From Pedobacter sp. N36a (lineage in GTDB: Bacteria > Bacteroidota > Bacteroidia > Sphingobacteriales > Sphingobacteriaceae), in assembly GCF_014472395.1 (NCBI RefSeq), contig NZ_JACSZW010000001.1, positions 744,001-808,000 of the forward strand: a stretch of 64,000 nucleotides of DNA. Direction: 5' to 3'. Both the position numbers and the translations under genes were made by a program. Positions 47,501-55,101 of this stretch are shown piece after piece. The notes beneath the pieces are model-generated. The model was not told the DNA's origin and ran no database searches. It worked only from the letters and a program-made list of their open reading frames with translations. Within the stretch, counting starts at the first letter, position 1; each line of letters opens with the position of its first letter.

Positions 47501-47752
47501 AGTACTGTTGGACGATAAATACTTCATTCCCGGCGTACCATTGATCTGACTTTCTATGGGAGTGGTCACTGTTTGCTCTACCGTCTGCGCATCAGCCCCG
47601 GTATATGCTGCAGAAACAGTAACCGTTGGCGGCGCAATACTTGGGTACTGACTGATGGGCAAAGTAGTGATGACAATAGTTCCAATCAGTACAATTAAAA
47701 TGGAGATGACGATGGCCGTGACCGGGCGCCTGATAAATACTTCTGAGATCAT
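44573..47752 (-). CDS. RND multidrug efflux pump (HAE1 family), cassette 2
   Basis: 1059 residues. Starts MISEVFIRRPVTAIVISILI. TM4 GIVVDDAIVVVEAVQHYMD keeps the Asp pair; the relay lysine is in IGLSAKNAILIVEFAKERVD. Related to the pump of cassette 1 but clearly diverged (porter loops differ throughout). Long open frames on the opposite strand are shadows of this gene. Adaptor lies 15 bases upstream, outer-membrane factor beyond it. Confidence 0.97.
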   Translation of the reverse strand: MISEVFIRRPVTAIVISILIVLIGTIVITTLPISQYPSIAPPTVTVSAAYTGADAQTVEQTVTTPIESQINGTPGMKYLSSNSTSDGRSSITVTFDVGTNIDIAALDVQNRVGIAEPSLPEAVTRLGVTTKKANNDILMVVGLYSPNGTYDDKFISNYINLYVKDALLRVKGVGDVQAFGQPFSMRIWLDANKLANYGLTPAAVSTAVQEQNTRIPGGSVGAPPQASHQTFEFSVILDGDLNTVDQFNNIVIKASPDGSVVFLKDVARVELGVFSYANSSKVNGKVASLMMINQTPGGNAVQTADGIQKALDQLKKSFPKDLDYTVPYETVTVVKVSISEVVSTLIEALVLVTLVVFFFLQSWRATLIPVLAIPVSIIGTFIFFTFFGFSINTLTMFGFVLAIGIVVDDAIVVVEAVQHYMDHDGLSAPDATRRAMNDITAPVIAIALILAAVFIPVGFIPGMVGQLYQQFAITIAVSVLISAFIALSLTPALCSLLLVPMNLTADSKGLNKFFYKFNSWFARVTHNYAMGVKKALKSIPLVLIILLCIYLGTGGLFVKKPTGFIPSEDAGIFLIGASLPEGSSAVRTDAFIKRITDSIRKNNPEVDNITSISGINILNRSFKSNAGTFFVQLKNWDLRKRDVNAIMASVTKSFAGDKDGSVLVVSPPAIPGLGISGGFSLQIQEKQSGDIKEFEANVGKFLAAANQRPEIGMAYTLFNSRTPNYKIHVDRDLAKKMGVSIAAVYSTISTYLGSSYINDFTKYGRNFRVVSQADTNYRANIDNLKHLRVMNAQGVSVPLSSLVSYKVIENASIINHYNLFRSIEIGGAAKPGSSSGDALNALKEVAAQTLPANYAYDFSGLSLEETEAGNSTTLIFSLIIVFVFLLLAALYESWSVPFSILLSVPLGLFGAILALSFLPKLDNNIYAQVGLITLIGLSAKNAILIVEFAKERVDWGMELIAATIEAVRLRLRPIIMTSLAFVLGVIPLIISTGAGSVSRQTIGWTVAAGMLSATILALFIVPVLFVLITKLAYGKKKLAELQANYKPEDHKDTLHAEDD

Positions 47753-47767
47753 AAGCTTGAAATTCTT

Positions 47768-48883
47768 TTAAAATTTTACCACGGCACCAGGCCTTACATT
47801 TTGTGCACCATCTGAAACAATCAATTCGCCTGCTTTCAATCCTTGTTTCACGACTACATTTTTATCAAATTGTTTTCCCAGCTGAACAATACGCTGCTCT
47901 GCCTTATTGCTATCTGCCACCACATACACATTAAACGAGCCCAACTGCTCTGTTACTGATTTATAGGGGATCACCAATTCGTTCTCTTCAGACTTGTTCA
48001 GGACTTTCATATTGACCGTCATCCCGGCAATCAGCTTTCCAGACTCATTTGGATAACTGATCCTGACCTTGATCGTTCCTGTGGCCGGATCTACGGCACG
48101 GTCTATTGTGATGATCTTCCCCTGACGTTTATATAAACTGCCATCTTGCAGTTGTACGGTAAAAAGAGAGTCTTTCACCGCAGCGGCATTGCTTTTCAAT
48201 TTCTGAAAATTCGGAATATCTGCCTGATTTACGGTGATGTCTACCGCGATCGGATTTCCAGTAGAAACCGTATTTAAAAGCGTAGACCCTGGCGTTACCA
48301 ATGCGCCGGGTTTCACTTGTGAAATACCAATAGTTCCGGTTAAGGGAGACACAATCACTGCATTTTGAAGGTCATTATTTGCGGAAGAAAGCGTTGCTTT
48401 TGCCGCAGCAACCTGCGATTCTGCATTGGCCAGATCCGTTAACGCATAATCTACGCGCTGTTTTGCAATCGCATCCTGAGCGGCGAGGTTTTTATAACGC
48501 TCCGCATCTTTTTTAGCCTTATCACGATTGGCCTGTGCCATCTGCACATTTGCTTTGGCAGAATTGTAAGCGGCCAGGTATTTTGTGCGGTCAATTTCAT
48601 AGAGCTTCTGCCCCTTGGTTACCTTCTGTCCATCCTTTACAAAAATAGCCGTTACAAAACCACCTACCTGTGCTCGGATTTCTACTTCATCCAAGGCCAC
48701 GACCACCCCTGGATAAGAATCCACGGTGGCTACCGGCTGAGCAGCTACCTTATAAACAGATACCGGAGTTGCCGGAGGTGGCCCTGCCTGCTGCTGTGCA
48801 GCTTTATTTCCATTACCGCATGACGCTAAAGAAATGGACCCCAAAATAACAATGCCTAGTTTTACGTGATTAATCGTCTTCAT
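47768..48883 (-). CDS. RND efflux periplasmic adaptor, cassette 2
   Basis: 371 residues, lipoprotein signal with lipobox ASC (SISLASCGNGN). IRAQVGGFVTAIFVKDGQKV (about 70-89) and IVSPLTGTIGISQVKPGALV frame a long coiled-coil hairpin rich in Ala and Lys (AQANRDKAKKDAERYKNLAA). HlyD/AcrA family. Between the outer-membrane factor (8-base gap) and the pump (15-base gap). Confidence 0.94.
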   Translation of the reverse strand: MKTINHVKLGIVILGSISLASCGNGNKAAQQQAGPPPATPVSVYKVAAQPVATVDSYPGVVVALDEVEIRAQVGGFVTAIFVKDGQKVTKGQKLYEIDRTKYLAAYNSAKANVQMAQANRDKAKKDAERYKNLAAQDAIAKQRVDYALTDLANAESQVAAAKATLSSANNDLQNAVIVSPLTGTIGISQVKPGALVTPGSTLLNTVSTGNPIAVDITVNQADIPNFQKLKSNAAAVKDSLFTVQLQDGSLYKRQGKIITIDRAVDPATGTIKVRISYPNESGKLIAGMTVNMKVLNKSEENELVIPYKSVTEQLGSFNVYVVADSNKAEQRIVQLGKQFDKNVVVKQGLKAGELIVSDGAQNVRPGAVVKF

Positions 48884-48891
48884 TTGAGTAC

Positions 48892-50241
48892 TTATTGGTT
48901 AACGGTAATTGTGCCTAATGCTTGTTCTACGTCCAGTCTGGAGGAAAGCAGACTATACAAAGAATTTAAATAATTGAGTTGTGCGGTACGCAGGTCTGTT
49001 TCCGAAGTCATCAGATCCAAATAGGCTTTTATGCCCTCATCGTATTGCAATTTGATGGTTTGGTAAACCTGCCGCGAAATTTCCACATTTGCACCCGCTG
49101 TTTTCCAATCGTTCAAATTGGCCTTATAAGTGGCCATGGCCTGCTCATATTGGGTCTTGATTTGATTTTTAGTATTGACCAGGTCGAGGTCTATCCTTTG
49201 CTCCTGTAATTGCGACTTCCTCAGCTCCTGAATTCTTTTTGTGCCCTGGAAGATGGGTAGGTTCAACTTTAGCCCAAACAATGAACTCGGATAATTCTTA
49301 TCATAGAGGTTGCCAAAATTGTTATTCAGGTAATTCCAGTTGTAATTGATAAATCCGGAGATATTGGGTAGGAAAGACCATTTATTATAACTCGTATTCA
49401 AGTGCTGCAATTGCTTTTGCGTCTGCAATAAGCGATACTCCACCCTATTCTCATAAGTTTCTCTTTGATTGGTATCGATGAGGATTTGATTTTCCATCTT
49501 TACCGCGTCAAAATTCAGACTGAATTCTTTATCACCTTGATAACCAATCAGTTCCTTAAGGTAGGCATATTTATATTTGATCAGCTCCTCTGCCCGCTTT
49601 TTATCCGCTCTGGAATTACTCAGACTGATCTGTGCGCGCTGATAATCAGTTTTATCCACCAGCCCAAAATCATACTGCGCTTTTGAATCTTTGAGTTGTT
49701 TCTCTAACCTTGCATTGTTTTCATTGATGATCTTTATTTGTTCTATGCTGCTGAGCACATCAAAATAGGCTTTACTTACACTAACCACAGTATTGATCTT
49801 CGTATTTTCCGTATTTTGCAGGTACTGCTGTCTGTAGTATTTTGAGGCTTTAGAAGCTTGAATTAAACCTGCATCCAGAAATTTCTGATCGGCTTGCAAA
49901 GTAAATGCAGAGGTATTTTTCGAACCAAACGTCAGCAAGGAAGTTTCTCCATTCATTGTCAGCTGCTGGACCTGCTGTTTCAGGTTATTGTTATAATTAG
50001 CACTTCCAGTAATCTGAGGAAACCAGCCAGAAAGCGCCGATTTGATATCGCGTTCCCCAATCTCTTCATCTATTAACGATTGCTTCACTCCAGGTTTATT
50101 CACCAGTGCATAAGCAATGATCTCCGGAAGTGTGGCATTTCTAAGTTCTTTGGTGTGTTGTTCCGTTTGTCCAAAAGCAACCGAGCACCAGGTAACCGGC
50201 AGGATCAGGAGAAACGTTAAGATCGGTTTGTGTAGTTTCAT
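48892..50241 (-). CDS. TolC-family outer-membrane efflux protein, cassette 2
   Basis: 449 residues with a cleavable signal (LILPVTWCSVAFGQ), not a lipoprotein, so it is closer to classic TolC than the cassette 1 protein. TolC repeats: LPEIIAYALVNKPGVKQSLI, FPQITGSANYNNNLKQQVQQ, NYLNSLYSLLSSRLDVEQAL. First gene of the leftward cassette; divergent from the OmpR-type regulator 356 bases away, its likely controller. Confidence 0.92.
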   Translation of the reverse strand: MKLHKPILTFLLILPVTWCSVAFGQTEQHTKELRNATLPEIIAYALVNKPGVKQSLIDEEIGERDIKSALSGWFPQITGSANYNNNLKQQVQQLTMNGETSLLTFGSKNTSAFTLQADQKFLDAGLIQASKASKYYRQQYLQNTENTKINTVVSVSKAYFDVLSSIEQIKIINENNARLEKQLKDSKAQYDFGLVDKTDYQRAQISLSNSRADKKRAEELIKYKYAYLKELIGYQGDKEFSLNFDAVKMENQILIDTNQRETYENRVEYRLLQTQKQLQHLNTSYNKWSFLPNISGFINYNWNYLNNNFGNLYDKNYPSSLFGLKLNLPIFQGTKRIQELRKSQLQEQRIDLDLVNTKNQIKTQYEQAMATYKANLNDWKTAGANVEISRQVYQTIKLQYDEGIKAYLDLMTSETDLRTAQLNYLNSLYSLLSSRLDVEQALGTITVNQ

Positions 50242-50597
50242 AAGGTAGGGAAATGAAGTATTTAAAAATCATCATAGTTCGTTGTTCCATTTTAAAAAAA
50301 TGAATACCAGTTCCCCTTTTTTATCGCCGCCGCCTACCGATATGCATTGTTCGTTTGATAAGATGAAATTAACCCGATGAACTGAGCTGCTGGAGAGATA
50401 TGATCGTAGTGTTAGTCATAAAACGCGAATTAATCCTACTGATTTTATGGAGGCTTATAATTTGACAACAACCTATGTATCAATATTGTTTGATGATTTT
50501 AAAAATTACAACTAGGCTTATTCAGCGTCAGATTTGGTTGTTTTTTACAACGATCAAATCCCAAATATTAATTGTTTTTTTATGTAATATTGGCCTT
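50242..50597. other. 356-bp divergent control region of cassette 2 and the two-component system
   Basis: No gene. An in-frame open stretch continues upstream of the regulator start, but without family sequence. No exact TAnnTTTG box; TAATATTG (50585-50592) is near-consensus, 5 bases before the regulator ATG. I see no clear repeat like the one in front of the Ala-rich gene. Confidence 0.4.
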
Positions 50598-51281
50598 ATG
50601 AATATTCTGATTGTGGAAGACGAAAAAACCCTGGCACTGGAAATGGCCAGATTTCTGGGCAAAGAAGGTTATACGATAGAGCATGCCTGGAAAAAATCCT
50701 CCGCAGCAGAAAAAATATTTGTAAACACTTACGACTTTATTCTGCTGGATCTTGGACTGCCTGACGGTGATGGTTTTGAATTGCTGCATCAGTTTAAACA
50801 ATTAAAAGACCGGGAGGATGCAGTAATCATTCTGACTGCCAGGGGCGATGTGGAAGACCGAGTGAAAGGCCTGGAATCCGGAGCAGATGATTACCTGCCG
50901 AAGCCCTTTTCCCTGACGGAATTACTGGCCAGGATGCATGCCATCATCAGAAGGAAACATAAACTGGAAATGAATGAGGTCAATATCCATCATTTTATCT
51001 TAGACATTAAAAACCATAAACTCAGTTTTGAAGGTCAAAAGATCAACCTGACTGGAAAGGAGTTTGAAATCTTTAATTACCTAGTATTGAATAAAAATAG
51101 AGTAATTTCGAGAATCAACCTGACAGAACATGTATGGGGTGATATTCTGGAAATCAACTCCGACTCGAATTTTGTAGATGTTCATGTTAAAAATTTAAGG
51201 AAAAAGCTTTCTGCACATGCGCCAATTGACTGGTTTGAAACGGTAAGAAGTATAGGTTACCGCATAAATTCCAGCTTATAA
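50598..51281 (+). CDS. OmpR-family response regulator
   Basis: 227 residues from ATG 50598, giving MNILIVEDEKTLALEMARFL. An upstream in-frame start would add 41 residues of no family character, so I reject it. Receiver: DFILLDLGLPDGDGFELL with the phospho-Asp, ILTARGD, LPKPFSL. DNA-binding winged helix from about 135 (FEGQKINLTGKEFEIFNYLV, INLTEHVWGD, VDVHVKNLRKKL). It faces the leftward efflux cassette and is followed by its kinase 44 bases on. Confidence 0.94.
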   Translation: MNILIVEDEKTLALEMARFLGKEGYTIEHAWKKSSAAEKIFVNTYDFILLDLGLPDGDGFELLHQFKQLKDREDAVIILTARGDVEDRVKGLESGADDYLPKPFSLTELLARMHAIIRRKHKLEMNEVNIHHFILDIKNHKLSFEGQKINLTGKEFEIFNYLVLNKNRVISRINLTEHVWGDILEINSDSNFVDVHVKNLRKKLSAHAPIDWFETVRSIGYRINSSL

Positions 51282-51325
51282 TTACATTTGAATTCTTTTA
51301 AACCGCCGGAAAAGCCTAGTTAAAG

Positions 51326-52636
51326 ATGAAACTGCAGCTCAAACTTGCTTTATATAACACGCTCACGAAGGTGGCCATTATCACCCTGATGGGAATTTTC
51401 ATTCTGGTCTCTATCAACAGGATTTCGGTGAACCACATTCACCAGCGACTGATTCAGAAAAAGAATAAGCTGGTGACTCACCTATCCAGTACTGCAATCA
51501 ATGATTTGCTGACACAGCAAAAGACTTTTACGGATTACAACTTACTCAAAGAGGAATACATCATTCTGAAAGAGGTAAAAAACAACCACAAGGAAAAACT
51601 AAAGCAATATTTTAGTCGGGAGACCCGGGAAATTGAAGGCAGTCAGGAAGAATATGAAATCCTGAGTGCGGAATTTGAATACCGTGGAAAAAGATACCTG
51701 CTGGAACTTGGAGAAACCATGTCGACGGTAGGGCAATTGGAAAACACCATTTCCGTTTTTACCTTCTTTATCTTACTCGCAGCAGTAATTCTGACCCTCC
51801 TCACCGATCTTGCTTTCAGTAAATTCTTACTGGCCCCATTTTATCAGATCATTGATCAGAAGCTCAACAAGGTAAATGATCCGATCAGTTTCAATTATGA
51901 ACCGGTAAAGACGACTACGGAAGATTTCAGGATACTGGACCAAAGTATCAGCAGCTTGATGAATAAGATCACCGATCTTTTTCTGACTGAGAAAGAATTC
52001 ATTGCCAATGTTTCTCATGAGCTCCTTACCCCGATCTCTATATTAAATACCAGATTGGAAAATGTGTTGAATGATGAAAAGTTAAGTGTGGAAGGAGAGA
52101 ATAAAATTTTTGCCTGCTTAAAAACACTCAACCGCCTCAAATCAATTATCAATAGCCTCCTGCTCATCTCGAAAGTAGAAAACAACCAATATAAAAAACC
52201 AGATGCGATTGTGCTGAAAGAAATGATTCATGAAGTTTATGACGAATTGGAATATCGCCTGGCCATGATGGACCTGACTTTTACGATCAATTTATCTGAA
52301 GATTATGTTTTCAACGGTAACCGTTCTTTATTTCATACTTTGTTAATGAACATTGTCAACAATGCCATCAAATACAACCTTCCTTCCGGCAATGTTCATA
52401 TTTATGATACTGTTAAAGATGGTAAATATGCGCTAGTGATTGAAGATACCGGCCAGGGAATGGCTGTAAACCAGGTTTCACATGCGTTTCATCGCTTTGA
52501 AAAGTTTCAATCGGAAAAAGAAGACAGCTATGGCCTGGGCCTTTCTATCGTGAAAAGTATTGCTATTTTCCATGAACTGGATCTCGAAATTGAGTCAGAA
52601 ATCGGTAAAGGAACCCGAGTAATTTTAATCTTTTAA
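51326..52636 (+). CDS. Sensor histidine kinase of the OmpR-type pair
   Basis: 436 residues. TM1 about 14-32 (VAIITLMGIFILVSINRI), periplasmic sensor about 33-140, TM2 about 142-165 (FTFFILLAAVILTLLTDLAF). HisKA: FIANVSHELLTPISILNTRL with the phospho-His (about 231). HATPase: NIVNNAIKYNLPSGN (N box), VIEDTGQGMA (G1), YGLGLSIVKSI (G2). Complete. Signal unknown; the position next to an efflux cassette suggests envelope stress or a toxic compound. Confidence 0.94.
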   Translation: MKLQLKLALYNTLTKVAIITLMGIFILVSINRISVNHIHQRLIQKKNKLVTHLSSTAINDLLTQQKTFTDYNLLKEEYIILKEVKNNHKEKLKQYFSRETREIEGSQEEYEILSAEFEYRGKRYLLELGETMSTVGQLENTISVFTFFILLAAVILTLLTDLAFSKFLLAPFYQIIDQKLNKVNDPISFNYEPVKTTTEDFRILDQSISSLMNKITDLFLTEKEFIANVSHELLTPISILNTRLENVLNDEKLSVEGENKIFACLKTLNRLKSIINSLLLISKVENNQYKKPDAIVLKEMIHEVYDELEYRLAMMDLTFTINLSEDYVFNGNRSLFHTLLMNIVNNAIKYNLPSGNVHIYDTVKDGKYALVIEDTGQGMAVNQVSHAFHRFEKFQSEKEDSYGLGLSIVKSIAIFHELDLEIESEIGKGTRVILIF

Positions 52637-52659
52637 ACAAAATAATTAGAACCCATCAA

Positions 52660-52695
52660 TCTTCATAAAATCTTCATGTTTGATGAGCAACTTTG
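52660..52695 (+). promoter_or_regulatory. 11-bp-period direct repeat and -7-like box before the Ala-rich gene
   Basis: TCTTCAT at 52660-52666 and again at 52671-52677, exactly one helical turn apart, as OmpR/PhoB-type regulators bind. CAACTTTG (52688-52695) is one mismatch from TAnnTTTG. The repeat overlaps where a -33 would be, an activator layout. The two-component genes lie just upstream. Confidence 0.5.
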
Positions 52696-52726
52696 ATCTA
52701 ACAAATCACATAAAACAATTAAAAAC

Positions 52727-52945
52727 ATGAAAAGAACAATTTTAGCGCTTGCATTAGTTGCAACAACTTTCGGCGCATTCGCACAAACTCCTGCTGCAAC
52801 TGCAAAACCAGTAGCTCACAAAGCACACGCTAAAGCAGTAGCAACTAAAACTGAAGTATCTAAAACTGCAGCAGTAACTGCAGCTAAAACTACTGCAGCT
52901 CCTATGACTAAAGCAGCTGTTAAACCTGTAGCAAAACAAAAATAA
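52727..52945 (+). CDS. Small secreted Ala/Lys/Thr-rich protein
   Basis: 72 residues. MKRTILALALVATTFGAFAQ is a clear signal peptide cut after AFAQ or so. The mature part is almost only Ala, Lys, Thr, Val and Pro (for example VAHKAHAKAVATKTEVSKTA), strongly basic with two histidines and no cysteine. Composition recalls the acid-shock protein Asr of E. coli, which is two-component controlled and periplasmic; this is likeness in composition, not proven homology. Located 90 bases after the sensor kinase with its own putative operator. Followed by a strong terminator. Confidence 0.82.
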   Translation: MKRTILALALVATTFGAFAQTPAATAKPVAHKAHAKAVATKTEVSKTAAVTAAKTTAAPMTKAAVKPVAKQK

Positions 52946-52978
52946 GTCTTAACCACCTCGTTAAGAACTATAGCCTAA

Positions 52979-53012
52979 GGGGATATCCAGAACTGGATAT
53001 CCTCTTTTTTTT
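52979..53012 (+). terminator. Intrinsic terminator after the Ala-rich gene
   Basis: Arms GGATATCCAG (52981-52990) and CTGGATATCC (52993-53002), then TC and eight Ts. Confidence 0.85.
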
Positions 53013-53051
53013 GTATTTTGGCTTCAACCACACACAAACCTGAACCAAATT

Positions 53052-54032
53052 ATGACAAAATTCTTCCTTGTTCCTCTCGCCTGCGCTGGGCTTTTTCTGA
53101 GCTTTAATAATGTAGAGAAACCTGTTGCAGACCCGCCGCGAAAACAGCATGCTGCATCCTCAAAAACAAATCAGCAAATTTCAGATACCTTAATCCTACA
53201 ACCAGCAGTAAACGAGCAAATTTCAAATCCTGAGCGTGCAAGCCAGACCATTTCAAACCATCTTGCTAAAAACACTAAAACACCGGTTGCTGATAAAAAA
53301 GGCTGGATCTCTCTTTTTAACAAAAAGAACATCGACGATTGGTTTGTAAAGATTGCTCATCATGAAGTTGGCGAAAATTATGGCAATACCTTCCGCGTAG
53401 AAGATGGTATGGTTAAAGTAAGATATGATCAATATGGAGATTTTAATGACCAGTTTGGCCATTTATATTATAAAGTACCTTACTCCTATTACCACTTAGT
53501 GGTAGAGTACCGTTTTGTAGGGGAGCTCCAGAAAGGCGCACCGGATTATACTTTAAGAAACAGCGGGGTCATGTTCCATTCCCAGGATCCGAGAACCATG
53601 CCTAAAGAACAGGATTGGCCAATTTCTGTAGAAATGCAGTTTTTAGGAGGATTGGGTGATGGGAAACCCAGGCCTACAGGAAATATGTGCTCACCGGGAA
53701 CAAACGTGGTTTATCAAGGCAAAATTGCTTCATCCCACTGTCTCAATTCTACTTCAAAAACTTATCATGGCGACCAGTGGGTTCGTGCAGAACTGATCGT
53801 TTTGGGAGATTCCCTGATCACACATATCATCAACGGGGATACTGTTTTGCAATACTCGAAACCACAAATCGGCGGCGGTACAGCCAACAATTATGACCCT
53901 AAAATCAAAATAGACGGTAAGTTATTGAGCAGCGGTTACATCGCTTTACAGAGTGAAGGACAGCCTATTGACTTCCGAAAAGTAGAACTGAAAGATTTAT
54001 CGGCCTTAAAAGTAAAAACCAGGCGCAAATAA
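53052..54032 (+). CDS. DUF1080 (3-keto-disaccharide hydrolase-like) exported protein
   Basis: 326 residues. Signal peptide about 1-20 (FFLVPLACAGLFLSF), then a low-complexity stretch rich in Ser, Gln and Asn (about 25-75). The DUF1080 jelly-roll domain begins at KGWISLFNKKNIDDWFVKIA (about 78-97), with FGHLYYKVPYSYYHLVVEYR and GVMFHSQDPRTMPKEQDWPI. The family is common beside sugar-oxidising enzymes, but no such neighbour is here. A hairpin spans its stop codon. Confidence 0.88.
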   Translation: MTKFFLVPLACAGLFLSFNNVEKPVADPPRKQHAASSKTNQQISDTLILQPAVNEQISNPERASQTISNHLAKNTKTPVADKKGWISLFNKKNIDDWFVKIAHHEVGENYGNTFRVEDGMVKVRYDQYGDFNDQFGHLYYKVPYSYYHLVVEYRFVGELQKGAPDYTLRNSGVMFHSQDPRTMPKEQDWPISVEMQFLGGLGDGKPRPTGNMCSPGTNVVYQGKIASSHCLNSTSKTYHGDQWVRAELIVLGDSLITHIINGDTVLQYSKPQIGGGTANNYDPKIKIDGKLLSSGYIALQSEGQPIDFRKVELKDLSALKVKTRRK

Positions 54033-54042
54033 GCCTGGTTTT
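54015..54042 (+). terminator. Hairpin spanning the DUF1080 stop codon
   Basis: AAAACCAGGC (54015-54024) and GCCTGGTTTT (54033-54042) pair perfectly around an 8-base loop containing the stop. A short T-run only. Confidence 0.55.
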
Positions 54043-54069
54043 CCTTGAATTAATTGTTTCTGAGAACTC

Positions 54070-54100
54070 TTGTAGATGTCCGTTTTTACTTATACCTTTG
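54070..54100 (+). promoter_or_regulatory. Full promoter for tRNA-Arg
   Basis: TTG (54070-54072), 20-base spacer, TACCTTTG (54093-54100). The mature tRNA starts 20 bases later. Confidence 0.75.
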
Positions 54101-54120
54101 CGACTCCAAAATTTGGATAT

Positions 54121-54194
54121 GCATCCATAGCTCAGCTGGATAGAGCAACGGTTTTCTAAACCGTAGGTCATAGGTTCGAATCCTATTGGGTGTA
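54121..54194 (+). tRNA. trnR-TCT: tRNA-Arg (anticodon TCT)
   Basis: 74 bases forming a full cloverleaf: acceptor GCATCCA / TGGGTGT (with G-T pairs), D arm GCTC / GAGC around AGCTGGATA, anticodon arm ACGGT / ACCGT with TCT at 54155-54157, and T arm ATAGG-TTCGAAT-CCTAT. No CCA is encoded. Reads AGA. Confidence 0.97.
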
Positions 54195-54216
54195 CGAGAG
54201 ATTTATCTCTTAAATT

Positions 54217-54249
54217 AAGGCGACGTTGCTCCAGACGTCGTCTTTTTTT
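54217..54249 (+). terminator. Intrinsic terminator after tRNA-Arg
   Basis: AAGGCGACGT / ACGTCGTCTT pair with one G-T wobble, followed by a T run. The stem is the same GGCGACGT used at 56895. Confidence 0.85.
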
Positions 54250-54361
54250 GTTTAAAAACAACGCTGCATTTCAATATACTGCCTGCCACACCAAGTGTAT
54301 TTTCAGTCATTCCTTTATTGATAAGTATATTTTTGCTCTTCTGACACTGAACCCGATTGCA

Positions 54362-54814
54362 TTAACTTGGATCCATAATCATCTCCATATGAGGTATATC
54401 GTCCTCAAAATAGGCTATATCTGTTTCCTTAAAGCCAAGTGCGGCATAAAAATCTTTCGCATAGGTTTGCGCGCCGATACGAATGGCCACCTTGCCAAAC
54501 AGTTCATGACATTTTTCAATAGCCAGTTTCATTAAGACCTTACCTGCCCCGGTGCCCCGCACCTTAGAACTGGTCACAACTCTACCGATCGATACCTCAG
54601 AAAAAGAGAGTCCAGCGGGAACTAATCTGGCATAGGCCACCAAAATTCCATCTTTTAAAAGCATCAGGTGGTCACAATGCTGATCTTTATTATCAGTATC
54701 CTGGTAGCTGCATTTTTGTTCGACAACAAAAACTTCGTTCCGAAGTCTTAAAATTTGATAAAGTTCATCAGGGGTCAAATCCTTGAATTTCTTTACAACT
54801 GTTTGGTATTCCAT
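54362..54814 (-). CDS. elaA: ElaA-like GNAT N-acetyltransferase
   Basis: 150 residues. LYQILRLRNEVFVVEQKCSY then QDTDNKDQHCDHL is the ElaA-type N-terminus; the acetyl-CoA motif is SIGRVVTSSKVRGTGAGKVL (V-x-x-x-x-R-G-x-G-x-G, about 76-95). FYAALGFKETDIAYFEDDIPH near the C-terminus is also typical. The acceptor substrate is unknown. Convergent with the tRNA terminator. Confidence 0.88.
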   Translation of the reverse strand: MEYQTVVKKFKDLTPDELYQILRLRNEVFVVEQKCSYQDTDNKDQHCDHLMLLKDGILVAYARLVPAGLSFSEVSIGRVVTSSKVRGTGAGKVLMKLAIEKCHELFGKVAIRIGAQTYAKDFYAALGFKETDIAYFEDDIPHMEMIMDPS

Positions 54815-54836
54815 TTATAAATTACTTTATGTGTTA

Positions 54837-54863
54837 CAAATCTAAAGCGTAATTGCTGGCCAA
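54837..54863 (-). promoter_or_regulatory. Promoter of the ElaA-like gene
   Basis: Reading leftward: TTG (54863-54861), 16-base spacer, TAGATTTG (54844-54837). The spacer is one base short of the usual range. Confidence 0.5.
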
Positions 54864-55089
54864 TGAAAGTTACGACAATCCCTTAGGAAAGACCGGCATC
54901 CATAATTAGCCGTAAATTAAAACAACCTTCGGTCAGGCATCAAAGTTTGGATGCAAAATAATGCAATAAAATGCTAATTTCTCATGTATTAATGATTTAA
55001 TCGCATTACAAAATGAACCTGCTGGCGAAAAAACGAACATTGCTTGATTTACACTGACAAGACATCTCAAAATTTGACCTCCTAACTAT

Positions 55090-55097
55090 TACCTTTG
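55090..55097 (+). promoter_or_regulatory. -7 box TACCTTTG, 4 bases before the GlxA-like start codon
   Basis: Exact TAnnTTTG with ATG only 4 bases downstream. A start site at the usual distance would be at or just inside the start codon. Confidence 0.5.
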
Positions 55098-55101
55098 AAA
55101 A

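Noticed and set aside
50475-50597. 41-residue N-terminal extension of the OmpR-type regulator
   Set aside because: Receiver homology begins exactly at ATG 50598 (MNILIVEDE); the extension has no family character and occupies the promoter region.
54896-54904. GCATCCATA, identical to the 5' end of the tRNA-Arg gene
   Set aside because: No D arm, anticodon arm or T arm follows; nine matching bases can occur by chance.
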